Shown here piece after piece: positions 6,467-13,790 of a DNA stretch of 17,648 bases. Positions within the stretch are counted from its first letter, which is position 1; the number at the start of each line of letters is the position of its first letter. Made by a program: the position numbers and the translations under genes. Under the pieces are notes generated by a model that worked only from the letters and a program-made list of their open reading frames with translations, did no database searches and was not told where the DNA came from. The DNA comes from JAHEME01 sp034435035 (GTDB lineage Bacteria; Chloroflexota; Anaerolineae; Aggregatilineales; UBA3940): assembly GCA_034435035.1 (NCBI GenBank), contig DAOTXW010000050.1, forward strand, positions 1-17,648. Reading direction: 5' to 3'.

Positions 6467-7420
6467 ATGACCGCATCCAGCCCAAGTGACCTGATGGCAG
6501 GCGCCGTCCGGGGCCGCCCACGGCGGCGCAACCCGCTTGACCGCGAGCGCCTGTTCGCCATCCTGCTGGTGTCGCCCTCGATCCTGGCGATCGCCGTGTT
6601 CGTCTACGGCTTCATCGGCTGGTCGGTGCGGGTCTCGCTCAGCCAGTGGCAGGGCCTGATCCCCGACTACACGCTGGCGAACCCATCGCAGTACAGCATC
6701 CTGCTGGAGGATCGGCGCTTCGGCATCGATGTGCGCAACACGGCCATCTTCACGGTGCTGTTCCTGATCGCCTGCCTGGCGCTGGGCCTGCTGCTGGCGG
6801 TGCTGCTCGACCAGCGGCTGAAGGGCGAGGCGTTCTTCCGCAGCACCTTCCTGTTCCCGATGGCGATCTCCTTCATCGTCACCGGGGTGGCCTGGCGCTG
6901 GCTGATGAACCCGGCCACCGGCACGCGCATCAGCGGGCTGAACCTGCTGTTCGACCGGCTGGGGCTGGATTTCCTGATCAGCCAGTGGCACACCACGCCG
7001 CCGCCCTGGGGGATCGCCTTCGTGGTCATCCCGGCGGTGTGGCAGATGTCCGGCTTCACTATGGCCATGTATCTGGGCGGCCTGCGCTCGATCCCCGACG
7101 ATCTGCGCGAAGCGGCGCGGGTGGATGGCGCCAGCGAGCTGCAGATCTACCGCTACATCATCCTGCCGCTCCTCCAGCCGGTGACGCTGAGCGCGGTCAT
7201 CGTCCTGGGGCACATCTCGCTGAAGATCTTCGACCTGATCGTGGCGATCAGCCAGAATGACATCAAGCTGGATGTGCCGGCAGTCTATATGTGGCGCACC
7301 ACCTTCGACGGCAACAACTACGGGCGGGGCGCGGCGATCGGCATCATCATGCTGGTGACGGTGGCGCTGCTGATCATCCCCTACCTGGTTCACAGCATGC
7401 GGACGGAGGCCGAGCTATGA
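6467..7420 (+). CDS. Sugar ABC transporter permease, MalF/UgpA-like
   Basis: 317 residues. A basic cytoplasmic N-terminus (RGRPRRRNPLDRER) is followed by six predicted membrane helices, the first being LFAILLVSPSILAIAVFVYGF. The EAA loop that docks on the ATPase reads EAARVDGASELQIYRYIILPLLQP, with the conserved E-A-A-x(3)-G-A pattern. These features are typical of the first permease of CUT1 sugar importers. The ATG follows AGGGG with a spacing of six bases. Its stop overlaps the next start (ATGA), so the two permeases are translationally coupled and probably form a heterodimer. No ATPase gene is present in the window. In many bacteria such importers share an MsmK/UgpC-type ATPase coded elsewhere. 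Confidence 0.94.
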   Translation: MTASSPSDLMAGAVRGRPRRRNPLDRERLFAILLVSPSILAIAVFVYGFIGWSVRVSLSQWQGLIPDYTLANPSQYSILLEDRRFGIDVRNTAIFTVLFLIACLALGLLLAVLLDQRLKGEAFFRSTFLFPMAISFIVTGVAWRWLMNPATGTRISGLNLLFDRLGLDFLISQWHTTPPPWGIAFVVIPAVWQMSGFTMAMYLGGLRSIPDDLREAARVDGASELQIYRYIILPLLQPVTLSAVIVLGHISLKIFDLIVAISQNDIKLDVPAVYMWRTTFDGNNYGRGAAIGIIMLVTVALLIIPYLVHSMRTEAEL

Positions 7421-8247
7421 CCACCTCCTTCACCCGCCGGATCACCCGCCCGCTGCTGTACGGCGTGCTGGTGTTCATGGCTCTGCTCTACCTGATGCCG
7501 GTCTACCTGCTGCTGATCACCGGCCTCAAGAGCTTCGCCGAGGTCGATCTGCAGACGATGTGGAAGCTGCCGACCGGCATCTACTTCGACAACTTCATCG
7601 AGGCGTTCAAACAGCTCGCGCCGCACCTGCGCAACAGCCTGCTGCTGGTGATCCCGTCCTCGATCCTGTCCTCGATGGTGGGGTCGATCAACGGGTACGT
7701 GTTCGCCAAGTGGAAGTTTAAGTACGCAGACCTGATCTTCACGCTGGTGCTGTTCGGCATGTTCATCCCCTACCAGTCGATCCTGATCCCGCTGGTGCAG
7801 TTCATGCAGCTGATCGGGCTGCGCGGCACCATCCCCGGCCTGATTCTGGTGCACATCATCTACGGCATCCCGATCACCACGCTGATCTTCCGCAACTACT
7901 ACGCGGGCGTGCCCACCGAAGTGCTGGAAGCCGGGCGCATCGACGGGGCGGGGCTGTTCGGGCTGTACCGCTGGATCGTCTTCCCGCTGTCGATCCCCGG
8001 CTTCGTAGTGGTGCTGATCTGGCAGTTCACGCAGGCCTACAACGATTTCCTGTTCGCGGTGATCCTCACCAACCCGGCCCAGTGGCCGGTGACGGTGGCG
8101 CTGAACAACATGGCGGGCAGCCAGATCGTGGCCTGGAACGTGCAGATGGCGGGCGCGCTGCTGGCCGCCCTGCCCACCCTGCTGGTATACATCCTGCTGG
8201 GTCGCTACTTCCTGCGCGGGCTGATGGCCGGCGCGCTGAAGGGCTGA
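7417..8247 (+). CDS. Sugar ABC transporter permease, MalG/UgpE-like
   Basis: 276 residues with six predicted helices. The start ATG at 7417 overlaps the previous gene's stop by four bases. The EAA loop reads EAGRIDGAGLFGLYRWIVFPLSIP, and the helix region after PTGIYFDNFIEAF and the C-terminal LGRYFLRGLMAGALKG are typical of the second permease of CUT1 importers. It should pair with the upstream permease and import a sugar delivered by the lipoprotein. The FkbM-type gene begins only 23 bases after the stop, so co-transcription is likely. Confidence 0.94.
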   Translation: MTTSFTRRITRPLLYGVLVFMALLYLMPVYLLLITGLKSFAEVDLQTMWKLPTGIYFDNFIEAFKQLAPHLRNSLLLVIPSSILSSMVGSINGYVFAKWKFKYADLIFTLVLFGMFIPYQSILIPLVQFMQLIGLRGTIPGLILVHIIYGIPITTLIFRNYYAGVPTEVLEAGRIDGAGLFGLYRWIVFPLSIPGFVVVLIWQFTQAYNDFLFAVILTNPAQWPVTVALNNMAGSQIVAWNVQMAGALLAALPTLLVYILLGRYFLRGLMAGALKG

Positions 8248-8270
8248 GAGCCGTCTGGCCGGGGCGCTCC

Positions 8271-9122
8271 GTGGACTATCCGACCTTCTATGCCCGCTGG
8301 CAGCGCCTGTGGTACATCCGCGCCCCGATCCCCTATGAAGTGAAGACGGCGCTGGTCGGCATCCTGCCGCGTCCGCGCCCGGCCCTCCGGGAGCTGGACG
8401 GCTTCCGGATGGCGCTGGATGTCACCGACCTGCTGCAGGCGAACATCCTGCTGGATGGCCGCTGGGAGCCGGAGGTCGGGGAGCCGCTGCGGCGGCTGGC
8501 CGCGACGGCGCAGACGATCGTCGATGTGGGCGCACATGTCGGCTACTTCACGCTGCTGGCCCGCGCCGCCGCCCCGCCGGACGCCCGGCTGTTCGCCTTC
8601 GAGCCTAACCCCGCCACCTGCGAGGGCCTGCGGCGCAATCTGGCGCTGAACGGAGCCGACAACGTGCAGGTGGTGCCGGCGGCGCTGGGCCGCGCGGCGG
8701 GCGAGAGACGGCTCCACATCCGCCGCCGGCTGGAGCCCGGCAATTCCAGCCTGCTGCCCCTGCCCTACGCCGACGCCGGCATCTCTGTGCCCACGCTGAC
8801 GCTGGACGCCTTCTGCCACGACCGGGGCCTCACGCAGGTGGACCTGGTCAAGATCGACGCCGAGGGCGCGGAACCGGACATCCTGCTGGGGATGCAGGAA
8901 GGGCTGGCCAGCGGCCTGTACCGAGCGCTGATCGTGGCCCTGCACCCGCGCTTCTGGCCGGATCGCGCCGCCGCAGAGGCCGCCATCCGCTCTCTGGCCG
9001 ACTGCGGCTATGCGCTGTACACGCTGCGCGACGGGGCGCCGGCGCCCCTCGGCGGCGATCGCCTGCCGGATGGCGAGCTGCTGGCGCTGGCCGCCGCCGG
9101 ACCGTTCGGCCTCCCGGAGTGA
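8271..9122 (+). CDS. FkbM-family SAM-dependent methyltransferase
   Basis: 283 residues from a GTG start (8271). The SAM-binding motif I is IVDVGAHVGYFTLLARA, with the acidic end of strand 2 at LFAFEPNPATCEGLRRNL. The later motif VDLVKIDAEGAEPDIL is the hallmark of FkbM-type O-methyltransferases (Methyltransf_21). These often methylate sugars or polysaccharide precursors; here the substrate is unknown. The GTG is the first start codon in frame after the permease stop, with only a weak GGGGCG upstream. An ATG at 8409 would cut off the N-terminal arm. It is the last gene of the apparent sugar operon and is convergent with the GH1 gene 32 bases away, where a small CCCCC/GGGGG hairpin lies. Confidence 0.85.
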   Translation: MDYPTFYARWQRLWYIRAPIPYEVKTALVGILPRPRPALRELDGFRMALDVTDLLQANILLDGRWEPEVGEPLRRLAATAQTIVDVGAHVGYFTLLARAAAPPDARLFAFEPNPATCEGLRRNLALNGADNVQVVPAALGRAAGERRLHIRRRLEPGNSSLLPLPYADAGISVPTLTLDAFCHDRGLTQVDLVKIDAEGAEPDILLGMQEGLASGLYRALIVALHPRFWPDRAAAEAAIRSLADCGYALYTLRDGAPAPLGGDRLPDGELLALAAAGPFGLPE

Positions 9123-9154
9123 CCCCCCGCAGGGGGAAGCCCGCCGCCGGCCGC

Positions 9155-10549
9155 CTACAGCTTCAGCACATCGTCCGGGCCGCCGCCGGGGAACATCTCC
9201 GCCAGCAGCTCCGGGGCGTAGCGGCGGGCCATATCGCTGCTGATCGCGTTCGTGCGGGCGATCTCGGCGTACAGCTCGCCGCTGCGCGTCAGCGTCCGCT
9301 CCTGCGTGGCGAAATCGACCGTGTACAGCCCGAAGCGGAAGCGCGGATCGTAGCCCTCCGCCCACTCGAAGTTGTCCACCAGGCTCCAGAAGTAGTAGCC
9401 CATCACCGGCCAGTTGAACATGGCCGCCTTCCACACCCGGCGCAGATGGCGCAGCAGGAAGGCCGGGCGGAGCGTGTCTTTCTCGTCCGGCACGCCGTTC
9501 TCGGTGATGTAGAGGGGCAGATGGAAGGCGCGGTGCAGCCGCCGGATCAGCGTGAACAGGCCGTCGGGGTACAGCTCGCCCCAGCCGCCGGGGCCTTTCG
9601 GCGCGCCGCGGCGGGCGGCGTAGTCGATCCCCAGCGAGCGCAGCGCCCGCAGGCTGAAGCCGGCATCGTAGCGCTGGTAGTAGTTCAGGCCGATCCAGTC
9701 CAGCGTGCCGCGCAGGTTGATGACATCCAGCCGGCGGCCCACCGGCGGCCGCCACCAGCCATCCGCCAGCGCCTCGACCACCAGGCCGTTGAACGCCTGA
9801 TCCAGCAGGCCCGTCACCAGCCGATCGAGCGGGCTGAGGCGGTGGCGCGGATGCCAGTCCACCATGTGGTGCGCCAGCCCGACCTTCGCCTCCGGCTGGA
9901 TGTCGTGGATGACCTCATAGGCCGCGGCGTGCGCCTGCAGCTGGTGGTAGACCACGCGGAAGTACTCGGAGAGGCTGGTATGGCCCGGCGGCCAGATGCC
10001 GGCGAAGTAGCTCTGCCCGGCATAGACCGACGGCTCGTTGATCGTGCACCAGGTATCGCACAGGTCGTACAGCTCGCCGACCACCTTCTGCGCGAAGCAG
10101 CGGAAGTGCCCCACCACCTCCGGGTTGAGCCAGCCCGTATCCGCCGGCCTGTCCGGATCGGGCAGATCCGCCAGCCACAGCGGGTTGGTGAAGTGGTGCA
10201 GGGTGACCATGGGGGCGATGCCGGCCCCGCGCATGGCCCGCAGGATGGCGCGGTAGCGGTCGAGCGCGTCGTGATCCCAGCGGCCCGGCTCCGGCTCGAT
10301 GCGGCTCCACTCGACGCTGAGGCGGTGGGTGGTGGTGCCCAGCGCGGCCATGCGGGCGATGTCCTCCTCGGCGCGGCCCGTCCACCACCCGCAGGCGTCG
10401 CCGGCGACGCCGTCGGCGAAGACGCGGCCGCCGCCGGCCTGCTCCCAGCGGTGCCAGTCATTGTTCGTGTTGCCGCCCTCGACCTGATGGGCGGCGGTGG
10501 CAGTGCCCCACAGGAAATCGGGCGGGAAGGTGTGGGTGGCTTCGGCCAT
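9155..10549 (-). CDS. Glycoside hydrolase family 1 beta-glucosidase
   Basis: 464 residues, full length for GH1. The N-terminus FPPDFLWGTATAAHQVEGG is the GH1 N-terminal signature. The acid/base glutamate is E172 in TINEP, and the nucleophile is E350 in ITENG. Substrate-contact motifs include HHFTNPLWL, GLNYYQRY and WSLVDNFEWAEGY. It should release glucose or a related sugar from the non-reducing end of beta-glycosides. No signal peptide is present, so it acts in the cytoplasm, probably on disaccharides brought in by the neighbouring ABC importer. GGAG lies 11 bases before the ATG. I found no copy of the LacI-type palindrome before this gene, so its regulation may differ. Exact specificity (beta-glucoside, galactoside or fucoside) cannot be read from sequence. 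Confidence 0.96.
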   Translation of the reverse strand: MAEATHTFPPDFLWGTATAAHQVEGGNTNNDWHRWEQAGGGRVFADGVAGDACGWWTGRAEEDIARMAALGTTTHRLSVEWSRIEPEPGRWDHDALDRYRAILRAMRGAGIAPMVTLHHFTNPLWLADLPDPDRPADTGWLNPEVVGHFRCFAQKVVGELYDLCDTWCTINEPSVYAGQSYFAGIWPPGHTSLSEYFRVVYHQLQAHAAAYEVIHDIQPEAKVGLAHHMVDWHPRHRLSPLDRLVTGLLDQAFNGLVVEALADGWWRPPVGRRLDVINLRGTLDWIGLNYYQRYDAGFSLRALRSLGIDYAARRGAPKGPGGWGELYPDGLFTLIRRLHRAFHLPLYITENGVPDEKDTLRPAFLLRHLRRVWKAAMFNWPVMGYYFWSLVDNFEWAEGYDPRFRFGLYTVDFATQERTLTRSGELYAEIARTNAISSDMARRYAPELLAEMFPGGGPDDVLKL

Positions 10550-10612
10550 GCTAGGGCGCTCTCCGATAGGGACGGCGGCAGGGTCAGGTTAGCTCAAGTG
10601 TTTCGCATCAAC

Positions 10613-10618
10613 TATAAT
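10613..10618 (+). promoter_or_regulatory. -10 box of the restriction-modification operon
   Basis: A perfect TATAAT. The best -35 candidate is TTAGCT (10589-10594) at 18 bases, which is weak. The start would fall about 20 bases before the ATG, leaving a very short leader that carries AGGAGGG (10631-10637). Confidence 0.55.
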
Positions 10619-10645
10619 AGCCTCTACATTAGGAGGGTATCAAGG

Positions 10646-11416
10646 ATGATTGACAATCTCATTAACCATGCCACGAGCAAGGGGATCTCACTCACTCACC
10701 AGAGTGAGATTATTCGGGAAGCTGTCCGCAGGTTGACATCGTCCTATCTGAATACTCCGGAGTATATCAGGGACAATTTTGACAAGATCTTCTATGATAC
10801 CCTAGAAATGATCTACGTGGTGTATCTGGAACATCAAGAAAGGTATGGCCGGGAGGTGATGCAGCTCTTCGCTGAGCACCTGATCGCTTCCGGCGAGATT
10901 ACAGATATCTCGTCAGTTGGCCGCGCTCTAGGAGGGAACTTCTCAGTTCTTGATCGATTCTTCCTTTCCCTGAAGCAATCACGAACAATGAGGGCTGGAC
11001 AGTCTTTTGAGAAGACCGTTATGGCGCTCTTCAGAACCCTGGGGTATCCCTTTACAGAGCAACCGGTTATCAATGGGAAACCTGATTTCATTCTGCCGTC
11101 GCGCGAATACTATGAGCAGAATGCACCCGACTGCATAATCTTCACATCGAAACGCACCGTCAGAGAACGATGGCGGCAGATTGTGACGGAGGGCACGAGA
11201 GGTCTCGGATTCTTTCTGGCGACACAGGACGATGAGGTATCAGCAAGCCAGCTGCAGGAGATGATACGCAACAGGGTGCGCATGGTAGTGCCACAGCAGT
11301 TGAAAAGCCGGATATCGCATTACCGACTGGCTCGCAACGTCCTCAGCTTCAGCCAGTTCTTCACTGAACACGTAGATCCCGCTATGGCACGTTGGAAGCG
11401 ACTGGGTGTTATTTGA
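10646..11416 (+). CDS. Type II restriction endonuclease, EcoRII-C/PspGI/Ecl18kI family
   Basis: 256 residues. The ATG has a textbook AGGAGGG eight bases upstream. After a helical N-terminal part, the nuclease core shows RAGQSFEKTVMALFRTLGYPF, KPDFILP (D147), SKRTVRERWRQIVTEG (K169, E182) and SQLQEMI...RMVVP. The SxK-x(n)-RERWRQ arrangement is the hallmark of the EcoRII/PspGI/Ecl18kI group. The D-to-K gap of 22 and K-to-E gap of 13 match what I recall for PspGI and Ecl18kI. These enzymes cut CCWGG or CCNGG. The lack of a large N-terminal effector domain makes it more like PspGI than full EcoRII. It is first in a three-gene operon with the methyltransferase and the glycosylase. GC is well below the flanks, a sign of transfer. 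No controller (C-protein) gene was seen. Confidence 0.87.
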   Translation: MIDNLINHATSKGISLTHQSEIIREAVRRLTSSYLNTPEYIRDNFDKIFYDTLEMIYVVYLEHQERYGREVMQLFAEHLIASGEITDISSVGRALGGNFSVLDRFFLSLKQSRTMRAGQSFEKTVMALFRTLGYPFTEQPVINGKPDFILPSREYYEQNAPDCIIFTSKRTVRERWRQIVTEGTRGLGFFLATQDDEVSASQLQEMIRNRVRMVVPQQLKSRISHYRLARNVLSFSQFFTEHVDPAMARWKRLGVI

Positions 11417-11418
11417 TC

Positions 11419-12510
11419 ATGATCAGGTTTATTGACCTCTTTGCGGGCATCGGAGGTACCCGGCTGGCCTTTGAGCGAGCCGGGGGCACTTGCGTGTTCA
11501 CCTCCGAATGGGACCGATTTGCACAGATAACATATGAGACTAACTTCGGGCACACGCCGCACGGTGACATCCGCCAGATCGGCGCGGGAGACATACCCGA
11601 TCATGAGATTCTGGTCGCCGGTTTCCCGTGCCAGCCATTCTCTATTGCCGGAGTCTCCAAGAAGAAGAGCCTTGGTCGAGAGCATGGCTTCAAAGATGAA
11701 CGTCAGGGGAATCTCTTCTTCGAGATCGAGAGAATCCTGAGAGAGAAACAACCTGAGGCGTTGCTGCTAGAGAACGTCAAAAACCTCGAGCGCCATGATC
11801 GCGGCAATACGTTCACGGTGATCAGGCAGATACTTGCAGATCTTAATTACCGTATTGCTTATCGCGTGCTGGACGGCAAGCATTTTGTTCCCCAGCACCG
11901 GGAGCGCATCTTCATTGTGGGTTTCCGGGAGGAGCTGTACCCGGGATTTGAGTTTCAGTTTCCTGAGCTGCCAGAGCCGCACGCAAGGATTGCCGATATT
12001 CTCGAGTCAGATCCCGATCCCCGTTATACCCTGTCGAATCATCTCTGGCAGTATCTACAGGACTACAGGGCCAGGCATCGGATGAAAGGCAACGGGTTTG
12101 GCTTCGGGCTCGTAGACCCGGAAACTGACACTATTACCCGAACACTCAGCGCCAGGTACCACAAAGACGGCTCGGAGATTCTGATCCGGCAGGAGGGCAA
12201 GAACCCCCGCCGTCTTACGCCTCGTGAGTGCGCCCGGTTGATGGGCTTCCCGGATGATTTCAAGATCATCGTCTCCGATACTCAGGCGTACCGCCAGTTT
12301 GGCAACAGTGTAGTTGTGCCGCTGGTGGAAGTCATAGCACGAGAAATAATATCGTTAGTAGAAGCCCGGCAGAGATCACAGGACGGGAAGTTCCACTCGT
12401 ACAATGTCTACGTATATGATTCGAGCAGTATTGCAGCAAGTAAGGCGAAACAACTGCCGCTGCTCACCGATACTGGCGGACTGACGGCCACACCCGATGC
12501 AGGTGACTGA
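11419..12510 (+). CDS. DNA (cytosine-5)-methyltransferase, Dcm/M.EcoRII-like
   Basis: 363 residues. All main C5-methyltransferase motifs are present: I DLFAGIGG (6-13), IV GFPCQPFS with catalytic Cys71, VI ENVKNL (118-123), VIII QHRERIF (159-165), IX RLTPRECARLMGFPDDF (265-281) and X YRQFGNSVVVP (291-301). The target-recognition region contains KGNGFGFGLV and TRTLSARYHKDGSEILI, which closely recall E. coli Dcm, so CCWGG with methylation of the inner C is the best guess. The ATG lies two bases after the endonuclease stop with no strong ribosome site, so coupling is likely. A TTG 27 bases upstream is rejected because motif I begins right after the ATG. The last ~40 residues are a tail of unknown role. 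Confidence 0.94.
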   Translation: MIRFIDLFAGIGGTRLAFERAGGTCVFTSEWDRFAQITYETNFGHTPHGDIRQIGAGDIPDHEILVAGFPCQPFSIAGVSKKKSLGREHGFKDERQGNLFFEIERILREKQPEALLLENVKNLERHDRGNTFTVIRQILADLNYRIAYRVLDGKHFVPQHRERIFIVGFREELYPGFEFQFPELPEPHARIADILESDPDPRYTLSNHLWQYLQDYRARHRMKGNGFGFGLVDPETDTITRTLSARYHKDGSEILIRQEGKNPRRLTPRECARLMGFPDDFKIIVSDTQAYRQFGNSVVVPLVEVIAREIISLVEARQRSQDGKFHSYNVYVYDSSSIAASKAKQLPLLTDTGGLTATPDAGD

Positions 12511-13159
12511 GTTCTCAGACTACAGGATTCGCTGGCTACGGGCAGCGATCATCAGATGGGGCAGGCAACACTACGCCAGCTTCCCATGGCGGGATACACG
12601 TAATCGGTGGCATGCGCTTGTCGCTGAGATCATGCTCCAGCGCACCCGTGCTGAACAGGTGCTGCCTGCATATCTGTCTTTCACAGATAAATACCCCTGC
12701 CCGGAGGACTACGCCCATGATCCCGAAGCGCAGGCTTTCGCCACGCTGGGACTCCACTGGCGAGAGGAGATCCTGAGGAAACTCGCCTGTGAGCTTGCAG
12801 GCAGAGAAATACCCGATGGGCGCGATGAATTGCTTGCGCTACCCGGGATCGGTGACTACATTGCCGCCGCTTTCCGTTCCCTTCATCTTGGCCTGCATGA
12901 TGTCATCATCGACAGCAACGTGGTTCGCATCTACGGGCGTTTTTTCGGCTTTGAGACAAACGGTGAGACAAGAAGGAAGCCATGGCTGCGGGAGCTTGCC
13001 GAACGCATAACTCCCCGGAGGGCTTTCAGGGCATACAACTATGGGCTGATCGATTTTACACGGGAAGTATGCAGGCCCGTGGCAGATCACTCTGCCTGCC
13101 CGATCCGCCACGGATGTGATTTCTTCCTGAGTCGGAAATCTGATACATCCAGGATTTGA
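12497..13159 (+). CDS. HhH-GPD DNA glycosylase, Mig.MthI-like G:T mismatch thymine glycosylase
   Basis: 220 residues overlapping the methyltransferase end by 14 bases. N-terminal FPWRDTRNRWHALVAEIMLQRTRAEQV matches the MutY/EndoIII superfamily. The helix-hairpin-helix is LPGIGDYIAAAF, and the catalytic Asp139 lies in VIIDSNVVRIYGRFF. At the position of the EndoIII catalytic Lys (and MutY Ser) stands Tyr121, as in the thymine-DNA glycosylase Mig.MthI, itself linked to a cytosine methyltransferase. The likely job is to remove T from G:T pairs formed when 5-methylcytosine deaminates at host sites. The C-terminal iron-sulfur motif is incomplete: Cys192, Cys201 and Cys207, with spacing C-x8-C-x5-C instead of C-x6-C-x2-C-x5-C. 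Automated annotation would probably call it adenine glycosylase MutY. The tyrosine and the neighbours argue otherwise. Confidence 0.85.
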   Translation: MQVTEFSDYRIRWLRAAIIRWGRQHYASFPWRDTRNRWHALVAEIMLQRTRAEQVLPAYLSFTDKYPCPEDYAHDPEAQAFATLGLHWREEILRKLACELAGREIPDGRDELLALPGIGDYIAAAFRSLHLGLHDVIIDSNVVRIYGRFFGFETNGETRRKPWLRELAERITPRRAFRAYNYGLIDFTREVCRPVADHSACPIRHGCDFFLSRKSDTSRI

Positions 13160-13231
13160 GGCTTGCCACTCTACGCGCAAAGCCCGCCGGAGGCAAGCTC
13201 GACCGGGGGCGGGCCGCCTGTCCCACAATAC

Positions 13232-13261
13232 TTGACAGGCCGCGCAATATACCCTTACAAT
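13232..13261 (+). promoter_or_regulatory. Near-consensus promoter upstream of the SipW-type array
   Basis: A perfect TTGACA (13232-13237), an 18-base spacer and TACAAT (13256-13261). If it drives the array, the first message has a leader of about 520 bases. Confidence 0.65.
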
Positions 13262-13450
13262 GAATCTGCAACTGGCGTTCTCTCAGAAGGGATAATGGTC
13301 CGGGAAACCCTTCCACGCGCACTCAGCGCGCCCTGACCGCCGGGCTGTCCATCACGGTAGCGCGCCGCACTCCTCCATCGTTCTTCATTCCACCAGGCCC
13401 CGCATTCTTCCATCACGGCAGATGGTAGCCTGGCATCCTGCGCCCTCCCT

Positions 13451-13470
13451 CGCAGGCCGCGCGGCCTGCG
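13451..13470. repeat. 20-bp perfect palindrome
   Basis: CGCAGGCCGC followed by its reverse complement GCGGCCTGCG with no spacer. An eight-base palindrome GCGATCGC (13468-13475) overlaps its right end. It could be a protein site or, in RNA, a hairpin; no role is known. Confidence 0.55.
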
Positions 13471-13790
13471 ATCGCGTGTTCGGTTCGAGGGGAAAAGGAG
13501 GCTCTATCGACATCCATGAACGCAGCGCCGGCAGGCGCGCCCCACCGGAACGCAAGAGCGCCGGCCCTGGCAGGCCGACGCCCCGGGCACATCCAGTCAC
13601 GAGCCGACCGGCCGGCCTTCGCACGGTAATGGCCTGTCCGCTCGAAAAGGCAGCAGTCCGCATGGCGAATCTGCAGTGACTGGTTTGTGCGTCACCGTTC
13701 AGTATGCCACGGATGCCGGGTGAAACACAAAAGTACCCTGGTACCAGTGCCCCGTCATCCACGGCCCTTACAAGCAGAGGAGAGCCTACG

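Larger units (their letters stand above)
13160..13790. other. 631-bp stretch without a convincing gene
   Basis: No open frame here has a good start, coding-like composition or a recognisable product. It contains a promoter-like pair (13232-13261), a possible 13-codon frame (13295-13336), two copies of TCCATCACGG (13348-13357, 13409-13418), a 20-bp palindrome (13451-13470) and a smaller palindrome CTGGTACCAG (13738-13747). It separates the restriction-modification island from the SipW-type array and may be the long leader of the latter. Confidence 0.6.

Noticed and set aside
6215..7393. A 392-codon minus-strand frame opposite the first permease
   Set aside because: His/Gln/Asp-rich shadow; the plus-strand permease has the EAA loop and membrane helices.
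8082..8270. Earlier ATG start for the FkbM gene inside the second permease
   Set aside because: It would overlap the permease by over 160 bases with a non-family N-terminus. The GTG at 8271 fits the gene spacing.
9119..10645. In-frame extension that would fuse about 500 residues to the endonuclease
   Set aside because: The extension is antisense to the GH1 gene and low in complexity. The endonuclease has its own ATG with AGGAGGG at 10631-10637.
10621..13180. CTCTAC occurring at both edges of the restriction-modification island as a target duplication
   Set aside because: Six bases is within chance, and the copies do not sit exactly at the composition boundaries.
13471..13500. GGTTCGAGG resembling a tRNA T-arm
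   Set aside because: No matching acceptor, D or anticodon arms could be formed around it.
13422..13679. An 85-codon frame in the gap before the array
   Set aside because: No ribosome site, Pro/Arg/Ala-rich composition of random GC-rich DNA, and it spans the 20-bp palindrome.
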